64,000 nucleotides of DNA from Pseudomonas sp. LFM046 (GCF_000949385.2 NZ_JYKO02000001.1:4981503-5045502), one strand, 5' to 3'. Counted from the stretch's first letter, positions 37,252 to 46,057 are shown. Notes: a model not told the origin generated them from the letters alone. Made by a program: numbers and translations.

Positions 37252-37857
37252 ATGCCCAAGCTACCTCATGTAGTTATCACGAAGGAGCGCGAACTCCATA
37301 CATACGCGGAGCTTTGGCACGCATCAGACTGTGTTCTTGAAAATGGACTGAAGAACCCCGAAGGCTCTACGTGGCAGTTTCTATCCAGTGCGCTGCTTAC
37401 CGCGTTTACGTTTGAGGCCTACCTAAATCACGTCGGTCCGACCTTGTTCACGCAGTGGCACCATCTTGACCGACTGCCTCCATGGTCAAAATTTGAGCTT
37501 ATTTGTGAGCGGCTGAAGGTGTCCTTTCCAAATGGCCAAGGCACACGTCCGCTGCAGACAATCACTAAGCTTTTGGACTTTAGGAATACGATGGCTCATG
37601 GGAAATCGCGCCAGCTCAAAGCCAAGCCAATCGAAAAGTCAGTCGAGAACTATCACCACGCGATGGGTGAAGACCTTCTTGCTGATTGGGAGGTCCTAAT
37701 CCAGTCAGACCGCTTTGCGCAGCAGGCTCGAGAAGACGTCAGAGAGGTGTTTAAGCAAATCCACGATGCCCGGCCGGAGCCGAAGGAGGCGCTATTTAGT
37801 TTCGGTACAGGGCTCTACGGCGCAACGCTTGTTCTGGACCCAACTCCCGGCGTGTAA
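37252..37857 (+). CDS. HEPN-motif protein, unknown function
   Basis: A 201-residue, helix-rich protein. LLDFRNTMAHGKS places an R-x4-H motif at residues 111-116 (RNTMAH), the active-site signature of HEPN ribonucleases. The motif is preceded by a helix with FEAYLNHVGPTLF near 54-66, as in HEPN proteins of defence and toxin systems. No MNT-type antitoxin is adjacent; the upstream 100-residue ORF is the only close partner. GC and codon use look lower than the flanking core genes. Toxic or RNase activity is inference. Confidence 0.62.
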   Translation: MPKLPHVVITKERELHTYAELWHASDCVLENGLKNPEGSTWQFLSSALLTAFTFEAYLNHVGPTLFTQWHHLDRLPPWSKFELICERLKVSFPNGQGTRPLQTITKLLDFRNTMAHGKSRQLKAKPIEKSVENYHHAMGEDLLADWEVLIQSDRFAQQAREDVREVFKQIHDARPEPKEALFSFGTGLYGATLVLDPTPGV

Positions 37858-38030
37858 AAGGCCCCTGCCAGGGGGCTACCCCAGCACGACTGTTGCGACA
37901 CCGCACGGTAGTCATTTACGACGCTGACATCTCAGGGACAGCTCAAGCCCCCTCCAGCAAGGATGACCGTGTATCCCGCGTAAATTTAGAAACCAAAAAA
38001 AACATCGCAAGATCAATAGGTTAATAATCA

Positions 38031-38056
38031 CGGTCAACCGACCCGGCCCCACCAAA
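38031..38056 (+). other. Degenerate tmRNA 3'-end (attR-like site)
   Basis: CACGGTCAACCGACCCGGCC followed by CCACCAAA resembles the T-arm and 3' end of ssrA at 32172-32201, where the matching end is CCGGCTCCACCAAA. It is followed at once by a terminator, just as ssrA is. I read it as the displaced original tmRNA end, marking the right border of an insertion of about 5.9 kb. The rest of the 37858-38181 gap shows no gene. Confidence 0.6.
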
Positions 38057-38058
38057 CC

Positions 38059-38097
38059 AAAAGCCCCTGAAGATCGATAAATCTTCAGGGGCTTTTT
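38059..38097. terminator. Bidirectional terminator at the island border
   Basis: AAAAGCCCCTGAAGAT / ATCTTCAGGGGCTTTTT, a long stem with a short loop and T-runs on both strands. On the minus strand it ends the eight-gene reductase-to-lipocalin operon. Probably the original ssrA terminator. Confidence 0.9.
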
Positions 38098-38181
38098 CAT
38101 GAGGGCCGCTAAATCGCCCCTCACCCGGCACCATCGAGAACCACTGATCGACAACCCCGCCCTCTGACCAGGCGCAGCGTC

Positions 38182-38619
38182 TCAGGCCCCGCCGCCGATC
38201 ACGGCTCGTTTCCAGCGCAGCCGTGCGGTGCGCGCCTCCGCTGTCCCCTCCTCCAGGCGTGCCGTCAGTTCCAGGGTGTCGCCATTGAAGAGGGCCACAC
38301 GCTTCTGGGTGCCGCCTTCCCAGTTCGGGAACAGGCTGTGCCGCACGTGGTGGCGGATCACGCCGTCTTCGATGTCGTAGCCGCCGGCGTAGGTCAGGTA
38401 GCTGTCGTAGGCCTTCGCCTTTTCGGCGTCGCTGGCGGACCACTGGCCGCCTTCCAGGGGTTCACGGTCCTTTCTGGCGATCAGGCAGAACATGCCGTGG
38501 TCACCGTACTCGATGAACCCCTCCAGTTCGGTTCCCATGGGATGGACCAGGCGGCCATCGTCATAGGCCTGCTCCCAGGAAAGGATCTGCCAGCGTCCCA
38601 CAATGCTTTCACGGTTCAT
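38182..38619 (-). CDS. Lipocalin-like domain protein
   Basis: A 145-residue single-domain protein starting MNRESIVGRWQILSWEQAYD, with the lipocalin-like GxW motif (VGRWQI) and repeated beta strands (GFIEYGDHGMFCLIARKD; GGYDIEDGVIRHHV). No signal peptide, so cytosolic. Its ATG overlaps the hydrolase stop by 4 bp, making it last in the reductase operon. Proteins of this type turn up in catabolic clusters, perhaps binding a hydrophobic intermediate or acting as small isomerases; the role here is unknown. Confidence 0.75.
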   Translation of the reverse strand: MNRESIVGRWQILSWEQAYDDGRLVHPMGTELEGFIEYGDHGMFCLIARKDREPLEGGQWSASDAEKAKAYDSYLTYAGGYDIEDGVIRHHVRHSLFPNWEGGTQKRVALFNGDTLELTARLEEGTAEARTARLRWKRAVIGGGA

Positions 38620-39458
38620 GCCCGCGTCTCCTGCTGTTCAAGGTTGAAGAAGTCCATCAGCAGCCCGGTGAATGCCTGGGCGCGCTCGATCTGCACCCAG
38701 TGGCCGCACTCACCGAACACATGCATCTGGGCGTGGGGAATCAGCCGCAGCATCCGCTCGGAAACCTCCAGCGGGATGACCTTGTCGTCACGGCCGTGGA
38801 TGATCAGCGTGTCCTGGCGCAGGCCCCGCAGTGCCTCTTCCGGCAGCGCCAGCATCTCCACACCCTGCTGGCGTGGCTCGGGGAAGAGCTGTTCGAAGCG
38901 GCTCTGGACGTCGTCGCGAATGCTCGCCTCGTAGCGCATGCGTACCAGATCGTCGTTGATCAACCCCTGGTCGTAGGCGAAGACGCCCATCAGTTCACGC
39001 ATGGCTGCGATCGAGGGCTGGTAGCCCCAGACCTTGTTCAGGCCTTCGGTAATCGGGAAGGACAGGCCGACGGCGCCCATCAGGACGAGTTGCCGTACCC
39101 GTTCGGGGTGGCGGTGGGCCAATGCCAGCGCAATCGCGCCGCCGAAGGAGTTGCCGACCACCGACACCTGCGGAATATCCAGCGCATCCAGCAAGCCGAT
39201 GAGTTGGCCGACCCAGGCATCCGGGTCGAGACGACGCCCCGGCGGGCATTGCGTATAGCCAAAGCCCAGCATGTCCGGCGCGATGACCCGCGCATGCCTG
39301 GCGAGCTGGGGGATCACCCCACGCCAGTTGGCCCAGGCGGTGACGCCGGGACCGGAACCGTGAATCAGCAGGATGACGTCGCCCTCACCCTGGTCGTGAT
39401 AGTTGAGCGTGCAGTCGCCGACCTGGAGGCTGTTGGCGATTTCCGGGGAAGTGGTCAT
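38616..39458 (-). CDS. Meta-cleavage-product hydrolase (alpha/beta hydrolase, DmpD/TodF type)
   Basis: Predicted to hydrolyse the C-C bond of the ring-opened product made by the adjacent extradiol dioxygenase, giving a 2-hydroxy-2,4-dienoate and a carboxylic acid. The 280-residue protein has the oxyanion motif LIHGSGPGVTAWANW near 30-45, nucleophile GNSFGGAIALALA (Ser about 103), Asp in IIHGRDDKVIPLE and His in FGECGHWVQIE. The start overlaps the dioxygenase stop by 4 bp. The natural acyl group is unknown. Confidence 0.88.
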   Translation of the reverse strand: MTTSPEIANSLQVGDCTLNYHDQGEGDVILLIHGSGPGVTAWANWRGVIPQLARHARVIAPDMLGFGYTQCPPGRRLDPDAWVGQLIGLLDALDIPQVSVVGNSFGGAIALALAHRHPERVRQLVLMGAVGLSFPITEGLNKVWGYQPSIAAMRELMGVFAYDQGLINDDLVRMRYEASIRDDVQSRFEQLFPEPRQQGVEMLALPEEALRGLRQDTLIIHGRDDKVIPLEVSERMLRLIPHAQMHVFGECGHWVQIERAQAFTGLLMDFFNLEQQETRA

Positions 39459-40414
39459 GGTCTGGCCTTGGCGGTGTGTGAAGGGATGACGACCGGTGCG
39501 CGCACACCCTCAGCCGCCAGTCGTTTGAGAATTTGCCGCGCTTCTTCGCGCTTGTGATCGGGCAGCCAGGTACGGTCGTGGCCCCACAGGCTCATGCCCT
39601 GCAGCTCCTCGACCTGCCACTCCGGGCCGATGGTGCGGGCCGCCCAGCCCAGCTCGAACATCCAGCCGTCGGGGTTCTTCAGGTAGAAGGAGGTGACGTG
39701 GTCGTTGATGTGCCGCCCCAGGGTGACGCCGATGCTCTCAGGCTTTTCCAGGGCCATGTCGTAGGCACGGCCGACGTCGTCGAAGTCGTTGTATTCGAGC
39801 ATCAGGTGGTAGATCTTCGCCGGCCCGCCGGTGTGGGCCAGGCCGATGGTGTGGTGGCGCGGGTTGCAGTGCAGGAACTCGACCCGGAACGGCGCCTGGG
39901 TGTGATCGCTGACCTTGAAACCAAAGAGGTTGCGGTACAGGTGGCTCAGTTCATCGAAGTGTTCGGTGATCAGAGCGACGTGCCCCAGCCCCAGGTCGCC
40001 GGTGCGGAAGCCACCCAGCGGACGGCCCGGTACGAACGGGCTGGCCGCATCGCCCAGGCCATGGCAGACCTCGATGCGCACACCGTCCGGGTCGCGGAAG
40101 TGGTACATGCCCGCCACGCCGCGCCGGGCAATTTCCTCGGCGCTGCCGTCGGTGGCGGCGTAGCCGGCGGCCTCCAGCACCTGGCGCAGGCGCGTGTGTT
40201 CCTCGGCGTTGCTCACTTCAAAGCCCATGCCCATGCTCGCCTCGCCGCTCACCGCCGTCACCAACAAGCGCTGGATCTTCTCGTCGGCGCGCAGGCGCAC
40301 GCACACCTGCGGCTCGACCACCTCGACCTGCAGGCCGACGTGGTCGCGGGCCTGGTCGATCCAGGCCTGCAGATGCGGCGTTTCGACCACCACATAACTC
40401 AATGCGTTAACCAT
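39455..40414 (-). CDS. Two-domain extradiol (catechol 2,3-type) dioxygenase, VOC fold
   Basis: Cleaves a substituted catechol next to the diol using Fe(II) and O2. The 319-residue protein has the non-catalytic N-terminal VOC domain and a catalytic C-terminal domain carrying the 2-His-1-Glu ligands in LGLGHVALIT (about 142), KIYHLMLEYNDF (about 208) and GWMFELGW (about 263), with the acid-base His in NPRHHTIGLAH. I use the ATG at 40412-40414 with SD AGGAGA; the frame is open 13 codons upstream without SD. It is coupled to the hydrolase. Substrate not assignable; the closest feel is 2,3-dihydroxybiphenyl/3-substituted catechol enzymes. Confidence 0.9.
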   Translation of the reverse strand: MVNALSYVVVETPHLQAWIDQARDHVGLQVEVVEPQVCVRLRADEKIQRLLVTAVSGEASMGMGFEVSNAEEHTRLRQVLEAAGYAATDGSAEEIARRGVAGMYHFRDPDGVRIEVCHGLGDAASPFVPGRPLGGFRTGDLGLGHVALITEHFDELSHLYRNLFGFKVSDHTQAPFRVEFLHCNPRHHTIGLAHTGGPAKIYHLMLEYNDFDDVGRAYDMALEKPESIGVTLGRHINDHVTSFYLKNPDGWMFELGWAARTIGPEWQVEELQGMSLWGHDRTWLPDHKREEARQILKRLAAEGVRAPVVIPSHTAKARP

Positions 40415-40449
40415 TTGCGGGTTCTCCTGTAGGCAATCCGGGGCAGGCA

Positions 40450-41208
40450 TCACTGCGCCGACATGCCGCCGTCGACCGACAGCGTGGTGCCGGTGACGTA
40501 CGAGGCCTGTTCAGACAGCAGCCAAAGCACGGCGCGGGTGACTTCCTGCGCCTGGCCGATGCGGTGCATCGGCACGCCGGCGTCGTACATGTGGTCGTCG
40601 CCACCGGTGACGCGGTCGTAGCTCGGCGTCTTGATCGGGCCGGGGCAGATGGCGTTGACGCGAATGCCCTGCCGCGCGTAATCGAGCGCCACCGCGCGGG
40701 TGGCACCGACGATGCCGTGCTTGGACGCCACGTAGTACGCGGTGTCCGGCATGGCCTTGAGACCGAAGATCGAGGCGTTGTTGACGATGGCCCCGCCGCC
40801 GCTCTGCAGCATCGCGGCCGCCTCGTACTTCATCATGTACAGGATGCCCTTGAGGTTGATGTCGATGACCTCGCTCAGGTCCTCGTCGGGCGTGGCGTGA
40901 ATCGGGTTGAAGTCGCGCTGCAGGCCGGCATTGTTGAAGGCGCCATCCAGGCGTCCATACCGCTGCATGGCCAGGTCCACCAGCGCAGCGCAATCCCCGG
41001 CACGGGAGACATCGGTGGCGCGAAACAGCGCCTGGCCTCCCTCGCCGAGTACCTGTTCGAGCAGCGCCTGGCCGGCCTCGGCATTGCGATTGCCGATCAC
41101 CACCCGCGCGCCTTCGCGCGCCAGGCTCAGCACCACGTCGCGGCCCATGCCGCTGGCCCCGCCGGTGACCAGGATGACTTTGTCACACCAATTCGTTTGC
41201 ATGCTCAT
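40450..41208 (-). CDS. Short-chain dehydrogenase/reductase (possible dihydrodiol or hydroxy-acid dehydrogenase)
   Basis: NAD(P)-binding classical SDR of 252 residues: cofactor motif TGGASGMG (15-22), NNAG near 92, catalytic Ser in VNNASIFG and the YxxxK motif AYYVASK near 158, C-terminal TGTTLSVDGGMSAQ. SD AGGAGAAG precedes the ATG. In a Rieske/extradiol operon it could rearomatise a cis-dihydrodiol, but CarAa-like oxygenases often need no such step, so a ketone or alcohol substrate is equally possible. Confidence 0.88.
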   Translation of the reverse strand: MSMQTNWCDKVILVTGGASGMGRDVVLSLAREGARVVIGNRNAEAGQALLEQVLGEGGQALFRATDVSRAGDCAALVDLAMQRYGRLDGAFNNAGLQRDFNPIHATPDEDLSEVIDINLKGILYMMKYEAAAMLQSGGGAIVNNASIFGLKAMPDTAYYVASKHGIVGATRAVALDYARQGIRVNAICPGPIKTPSYDRVTGGDDHMYDAGVPMHRIGQAQEVTRAVLWLLSEQASYVTGTTLSVDGGMSAQ

Positions 41209-41225
41209 GCTCGCTTCTCCTTGAC

Positions 41226-42674
41226 TCAGGCGGGGCCGATACGACCGAACAGGCTTTCCAGAACCAGGCCGATGGCCAGCAAACGGCGGTCGGAGAAAGC
41301 CGGGCCATCCAGCTCGATGCCCACCGGCAGGCCGCTGCGGCTGCCCAGGCCGATGGGCAGCTGGATGCCCGGCAGCCCTGCGCTGGCACCTGGTTCGGTG
41401 TTCTGGATCAGCGCCTCGAAGTTGCTCGGCAGGTTGACGTCCGCGCAGGCCACCGGCGCGACCACGCAGGTGGTCGGGAAGATCAGCGCGTCGAGGGCAT
41501 GGATTTCGAACAGGTCCTGATAACGCTCGCGCAGGACCTCACGGCCAGCGTCACGGGCCGCCTCGTAGATCGGTCTGACGTCCACCAGGGCGTCGCCGGC
41601 CGGCATCTTGCGCGGCAGCACCCAGTGTTCGTAGATGGCGCGCACATCGGGGCTGTGCAGCTTCCGTGCAACATCCTCGATGGTCATGGCGTGGCCGTAT
41701 TCACGCAGGTACTCGACCATGCAGTCGTAGGCCTCAAAGATGACCACCGGGAACCCCACCGGCTCGTTGAGCGTGAGCAAGCCGGCGTCCGCGATCGGCA
41801 CCAGCGTCACGCCATGCCGCTCGAGGGTTTCCAGCGCCGCCTCCGCACGCTCGCGCACATCCTCATCGAGGCTGGCCCAGCACTCGGCGGGCACGCCAAG
41901 GCGCAGCTGCTGCAGCTGCACCGGCGGCAGGGCGTGGTCGTCGGTCACCAGGCCATCGAGCAGCGCCACATCCGCCATGCACAAGCCCATCGGGCCGACG
42001 GTGTCGCGGCTGCGGGCAATCGGGATCACCCCACGGTCGCTGTAACGCCCCTGGCTCGGGCGTAACGAGGCGCAACCGTTGAGCGCCGGCGGAATACGCA
42101 GCGAGCCGCCGGTATCGGTACCCAAGGCCGCCAGGGCCATGCGCGCGCCCAGCGCCGCGGCGCTGCCAGAGGAGGAGCCGCCAGCGATGCGTGTGCTGTC
42201 GTAGGGGTTGCGCACGCCCACGTCCGGGCCGGTGTTGTAGGCGCCGTTGTAGCCGGTGGCGCCAAAGGCCAACTCGTGCATGTTGGTCTTGCCGAGGATG
42301 ATCGCCCCGGCTTCGCGCAGCTTGTGGACCGTGGGCGCGTCTTCGCTCGGCAGGAAGCCTGCGAAGGCGGGCGAACCGGCGGTGCACGGCAGGCCGGCGC
42401 TGTGGATGTTGTCCTTGATCACCACCGGAATGCCGGAAAGCGCCTTTTGCGGCTCGCCACGCGCACGCGCGGCATCGGCGGCGCGTGCTGCGGCCAGGGC
42501 GCCCTCGGCGTCGACGGTGACGAAGATGTTCAGCGCGCGCCCCTCGTCAATGCGCTCCAGGCAGGCCTGCACCAGCTCCTCGCTGGTCAGCACACCGTCA
42601 CGAAACGCCGCCTGGGCTTCGGCGATCGTCAGGTCACTGAGTACCTGACTGGAGAAAGAAGCAAACATGTTCAT
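41226..42674 (-). CDS. Amidase-signature hydrolase (first of two)
   Basis: Hydrolyses a C-N amide bond. The 482-residue protein has a complete Ser-cisSer-Lys triad: Lys in [14 protein letters not shown], the Gly/Ser stretch [13 protein letters not shown], and nucleophile Ser in [14 protein letters not shown] take the ATG at 42672-42674 ([10 protein letters not shown]) with SD AGGAG; the longer frame upstream is antisense-like and overlaps the next gene. It is 16 bp after the racemase-like gene. It differs clearly from the second amidase at 46.1 kb, so two different amide substrates or steps are likely. Confidence 0.92.
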   Translation of the reverse strand: MNMFASFSSQVLSDLTIAEAQAAFRDGVLTSEELVQACLERIDEGRALNIFVTVDAEGALAAARAADAARARGEPQKALSGIPVVIKDNIHSAGLPCTAGSPAFAGFLPSEDAPTVHKLREAGAIILGKTNMHELAFGATGYNGAYNTGPDVGVRNPYDSTRIAGGSSSGSAAALGARMALAALGTDTGGSLRIPPALNGCASLRPSQGRYSDRGVIPIARSRDTVGPMGLCMADVALLDGLVTDDHALPPVQLQQLRLGVPAECWASLDEDVRERAEAALETLERHGVTLVPIADAGLLTLNEPVGFPVVIFEAYDCMVEYLREYGHAMTIEDVARKLHSPDVRAIYEHWVLPRKMPAGDALVDVRPIYEAARDAGREVLRERYQDLFEIHALDALIFPTTCVVAPVACADVNLPSNFEALIQNTEPGASAGLPGIQLPIGLGSRSGLPVGIELDGPAFSDRRLLAIGLVLESLFGRIGPA

Positions 42675-42690
42675 GGCAGCACTCCTGGGC

Positions 42691-43428
42691 TCAGTGACTG
42701 AACGCCGTGTCCTTGATCGTTTCCGGGCCGGGGAAGGCTGTCTTGCTGTGGGCCAGGCCCAGATCCAGGAGCAGCTCGCATTGCTTGTAGGCAATGACTC
42801 CGGGATTGAGCACGGGCACCGGCAGGTTGGCAGCCAGGTAGGCGTGGGACTGGTGCATGGTGGTGGAGCCGAGCACGATGACGTCGGCACCGTCCTCGTC
42901 TATGGCGCGCCGGGCAGCCTCCAGCAGCTTGGCGAAGACCACCTCCTCCTTGCCTTGCAGCAGGGCTTCGGTGTCCGGGCGCACGTCGATCGAGCGGATC
43001 GAGGCCAGCCGCGACTCCAGGCCGTACTCCTTGAGCGTCTTGCGGTACAGCGGGTACCAGCGCGGCCACATGGTCAGGATGCTGAACCGGTGGCCGAGCA
43101 TGCAGGCGGTGTGGAATGCGGCGATGCCGGGCGCCAGCACCGGGATCGACAGGCGCGAACGCAGCGCGGCCAGGCCCGAATCGCTGACGGTGTTGATGCA
43201 GACCGCGTCGAAGCCCTCCTCCTCGGCCTTGATGCCGGCCTCGATTACCGCCAGCTCCATCAGCGCCATGTCGTAGTAACTGTCGGCCAGGGTCATCACC
43301 TGGCCGGCACCGACGAAGCTGACCTCGATGTCCGGCCGCAGCAGCGCGGCGGGCAGCTGCGACTCCACCAACGGGCGGGTGGCCTCACTCATGGGCACCG
43401 GAAAGATCATCTTGATGCGTTTGCTCAT
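42691..43428 (-). CDS. Asp/Glu/hydantoin-racemase-fold protein lacking both catalytic Cys
   Basis: A 245-residue protein of the Asp/Glu racemase superfamily (maleate isomerase, hydantoin racemase, arylmalonate decarboxylase). Recognisable blocks are [19 protein letters not shown] (75-93, in part), [14 protein letters not shown] and [15 protein letters not shown] (182-196). Family racemases have Cys where this protein has Thr 80 (NTVSDSGL) and Ser 188 (LGSTTMH). A Cys is present at 77 but three residues off register. I use the ATG at 43426-43428 with SD GGAGA. Either a different chemistry or a non-catalytic role; racemase activity should not be assumed. Confidence 0.82.
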   Translation of the reverse strand: MSKRIKMIFPVPMSEATRPLVESQLPAALLRPDIEVSFVGAGQVMTLADSYYDMALMELAVIEAGIKAEEEGFDAVCINTVSDSGLAALRSRLSIPVLAPGIAAFHTACMLGHRFSILTMWPRWYPLYRKTLKEYGLESRLASIRSIDVRPDTEALLQGKEEVVFAKLLEAARRAIDEDGADVIVLGSTTMHQSHAYLAANLPVPVLNPGVIAYKQCELLLDLGLAHSKTAFPGPETIKDTAFSH

Positions 43429-43442
43429 GGCAGCGTCTCCGC

Positions 43443-44765
43443 TCACAGGCCCAGCTCGCTACGCGGGCGGCTCAAGGTGTCGATCAGGGCGTAGAGGATC
43501 TTCTCGGCGCAGGGCATCAGGTCGGGGATATAGGTCGCCCCCATGCCGCCCAGCCCCTCGGCCACCGGCAGCGGCGCGCCGGTCGCCGGCCACGGCCAAC
43601 CGATGCGCGCGGTCGGCACGCCGTAACGGCGCAGCGCGGCGCCGTCGGTCTGCCCGGCGAGCATGTCGGGGGTGCCGTGGGGGCGCTGTTCGATGAATTC
43701 CCAGCCGCGCTTGCACGACTGGATGATCCAGTTCTCCGGGTCGGTGCTGCCGCCCGGCACGGAGCCGTACTGTTCCCACTCCAGGTCCAGCTCGGGGAAG
43801 CGCGCCTCGAGGTCGGCGACGAACTCGGCGAACTGCGCCTTGACGCTGGCCGGGCTGACCCGCGGATTGACCCGCACGTCAAAGAAGATCTCGGTCACCG
43901 CGCTGGGGAAGGCCGGGCGCTCGACCTGGCCGCCACGCACGCCGGCGATCCAGCCATGGGGCTGGATCACGCCACTGGTGTTGCGCGCGGTGTAGTCGAG
44001 GATCCACTGCTGCAGTTCCTGGATCACCGTGGCCGCCGGCACCACCGAGCTGCGGAAGCCCGGAATGTCATGCGGCACGCCGGCATAGCCCAGGGTGCCC
44101 TTGACCTTGAGCTTGAACCAGGCCATGCCCGGCTCCTCGTGATAGACCCAGTTCCACGGCTTCATGATGATCGCAAAGTCCGGGTACATGCCGCGGTTGA
44201 GCATGTGGATCACGCCGTTGGACATGCCGGCGTTGCGCGCCCCGATGTCCACCGGCATGCCGCCGTCGGCCACGCCCAGCAGCAGGTCGCCCTTGAGCGG
44301 CGCGCCGGATTCGATCAGCGCGGTGGCCACTTCGGTGAGGGTGGCGATCATGCCCTTGGGGTTGGACGATCCCAGGCCGAACACCCAGTCGTCGACCTGC
44401 TGCGCGAAGGGCTGCAGGTCAGCCTCCTGGCCGTCGCCGGTGAGGACTTCCTCGCCCGGCGTGCGGTCGAGGTGGGTGTCGATCGGCGCGTACAGCAGCA
44501 CGCTGGCACCGCCGCCGCTGCCCTTGAACTCGCCCAGCGCATTGCCGGTGATCTCGTTCATCGGGTAGTAGCGCGCCTGCATGCCGATGCCCTGCAGGTG
44601 GCGGGTCATGAACTCGCTGGCCTCGCGGGCGGCGCCGGTGGGGCTATGGATGTTGGTCAGTTCGAACAATAGCGTTTGCAGGCGCTGTGGATTGAGGCGG
44701 GCGCGTGCCTGCTCGTACCACTGGCTCTGCTCAGGGCTGAACGGTAGCGAAGTCGTGGGTTTCAT
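43443..44765 (-). CDS. M20-peptidase-fold protein with altered metal site
   Basis: A 440-residue protein with the overall M20/M25/M40 layout: catalytic domain, lid/dimerisation domain (KVKGTLGYAGVPHDIPG), and C-terminal GQTDGAALRRYGVPTARIG. The metal-binding motifs are changed: GHxD reads APID (Pro 94 for His), the bridging Asp of DxKG is Asn 135 (SSNPKG), the catalytic/ligand Glu-Glu pair reads Gly-Gly (ADGGMP, 168-169), and the C-terminal His motif is absent (GLGGMGATYIP). The frame is intact. I take the ATG at 44763-44765 with SD GAGGAG. Ordinary zinc-peptidase activity is unlikely; it may use another mechanism or a scaffold role. Confidence 0.78.
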   Translation of the reverse strand: MKPTTSLPFSPEQSQWYEQARARLNPQRLQTLLFELTNIHSPTGAAREASEFMTRHLQGIGMQARYYPMNEITGNALGEFKGSGGGASVLLYAPIDTHLDRTPGEEVLTGDGQEADLQPFAQQVDDWVFGLGSSNPKGMIATLTEVATALIESGAPLKGDLLLGVADGGMPVDIGARNAGMSNGVIHMLNRGMYPDFAIIMKPWNWVYHEEPGMAWFKLKVKGTLGYAGVPHDIPGFRSSVVPAATVIQELQQWILDYTARNTSGVIQPHGWIAGVRGGQVERPAFPSAVTEIFFDVRVNPRVSPASVKAQFAEFVADLEARFPELDLEWEQYGSVPGGSTDPENWIIQSCKRGWEFIEQRPHGTPDMLAGQTDGAALRRYGVPTARIGWPWPATGAPLPVAEGLGGMGATYIPDLMPCAEKILYALIDTLSRPRSELGL

Positions 44766-44775
44766 GGGCGGCTCC

Positions 44776-45804
44776 TCAATGGCTGGCGACGAACTGTTCG
44801 GCGAAGATGTTCTCCGCCCGCACACCCAGCTCGATCAGGCGCTGGGTCGCCGCGTCGATCATCGGTTGCGGGCCGCACAGGTAGGCCACGGTGTCCGGGC
44901 TGGTGACGTCGCCTTCACGCAACGCGCTGACCGGGCTGCCCAGATGCAGCCCCTCGGTGGCTTCGCGGTCGACGCAGATGCGCGCCTCCAGGGTCGGCAG
45001 CCACTGCTTGCGCAACTCGATGTCGTCCAGGGAGAACAGCGCCTCCGGCACCGCGCAGCCGAAGCTGAGCAGCATCGGCGGTTTGCGCCCACCGCTCTGG
45101 CGCAGGGTGTCGATCATCGACAGGATCGGTGCCAGGCCGGTGCCGCCGGCCACGAAGATGTGGGGCGCGCGCTTGTGTTCCTCGCGCAGGAAAAAGGCGC
45201 CATAGGGCCCACTCAGGGTCAGCACCTGGTCCACCTCGACCTGGTTTTCCAGGAAGCCGGACATGGCACCGCCCGGCAGCAGGCGGATAAGGAACTCCAT
45301 CTTCGGCAGGATCGCCTGGGTGCTCGACGGCGAATAGCTGCGCAGCACGCCCAGGCCCGGCACCACGATCTGCATGAACTGGCCGGGGAGAAATTCCATC
45401 CACTCGCCATCAGCCAACTCCAGGGTCACGCGCATGACATTGCTGGCGATGCGCTCGACCGAATCGACGAAGGCGTGCACCTCATGGGCGGCGCCGGCCC
45501 CCACTTCACTGCCGTAACCGAGGTTGAAGGTGCAGTCGGTATTGGCCTGGGATACGCACAACAGGCGCTGCCCCGCCTCGTACTCACTGCCCAGCAGTGA
45601 GGTGCTGGCGCCAGGCTGGGTGACCGCCTCGCCTTCGGCCAGACTGCAAATGCAGCTGGAGCAGCCACCGGAACGGCACTGGTAGAGCACCGGCATCTCG
45701 GAGGCGAGCGCGGCATCCAGGATATTGCCGCCCGGGGCGACACCAAAGGTACGGCTGACGCCATCGGAGAAGTTCAGGGTGATTTGGTGCAGTTGTTCAT
45801 TCAT
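44776..45804 (-). CDS. Rieske-oxygenase reductase (2Fe-2S ferredoxin plus FAD/NADH domains)
   Basis: Single-chain electron donor for the Rieske oxygenase at 48.5-49.8 kb. The 342-residue protein has an N-terminal plant-type ferredoxin with Cys 43, 48, 51 and 83 (CRSGGCSSCIC ... LLCVS), then an FNR-type FAD domain with RSYSPSST near 155 and an NADH domain with FVAGGTGLAPILSM near 220 and AYLCGPQPMI near 305. This domain order is that of class IB reductases such as those of benzoate dioxygenase and 2-oxoquinoline 8-monooxygenase. First gene of its operon, behind a XylS-type promoter. Confidence 0.93.
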   Translation of the reverse strand: MNEQLHQITLNFSDGVSRTFGVAPGGNILDAALASEMPVLYQCRSGGCSSCICSLAEGEAVTQPGASTSLLGSEYEAGQRLLCVSQANTDCTFNLGYGSEVGAGAAHEVHAFVDSVERIASNVMRVTLELADGEWMEFLPGQFMQIVVPGLGVLRSYSPSSTQAILPKMEFLIRLLPGGAMSGFLENQVEVDQVLTLSGPYGAFFLREEHKRAPHIFVAGGTGLAPILSMIDTLRQSGGRKPPMLLSFGCAVPEALFSLDDIELRKQWLPTLEARICVDREATEGLHLGSPVSALREGDVTSPDTVAYLCGPQPMIDAATQRLIELGVRAENIFAEQFVASH

Positions 45805-45897
45805 GGCTGGATCCACCGAAACAGAAACCTTGCGGGGTGCGCCCGGACAGGCCGCAGCGCCTGTGTGAGCGCTGCGGCAGGGCCTGGCCTTGCCCCG

Positions 45898-45960
45898 ATG
45901 TTAGGAAGGGCGAGCCAGCCATCGCGCTCCCTTGGGTTACGCGACTATCCCGGGAGCGCA
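45898..45960 (-). promoter_or_regulatory. XylS-type activator site and promoter of the reductase operon
   Basis: On the minus strand: TGCG-CTCCCG-GGATA (45946-45960), a 5-bp gap, a degenerate second half-site GTAACCCAAGGGAGC (45926-45940), 22 bp, then TAACAT (45898-45903). It matches the TGCA-N6-GGNTA box known for XylS/BenR. The same layout occurs before the Rieske operon and the transport operon. It lies about 90 bp before the reductase ATG in a 329-bp gene-free interval. Confidence 0.78.
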
Positions 45961-46057
45961 ATTAGTTGCGAGAGGCAACGCGGCAGCTTGCGCAAGACGC
46001 GGCGCGGCGCCCGCGCATGGCGGGCAGCGCAGTGCAGACACAGGGGAAAATGCGGTA

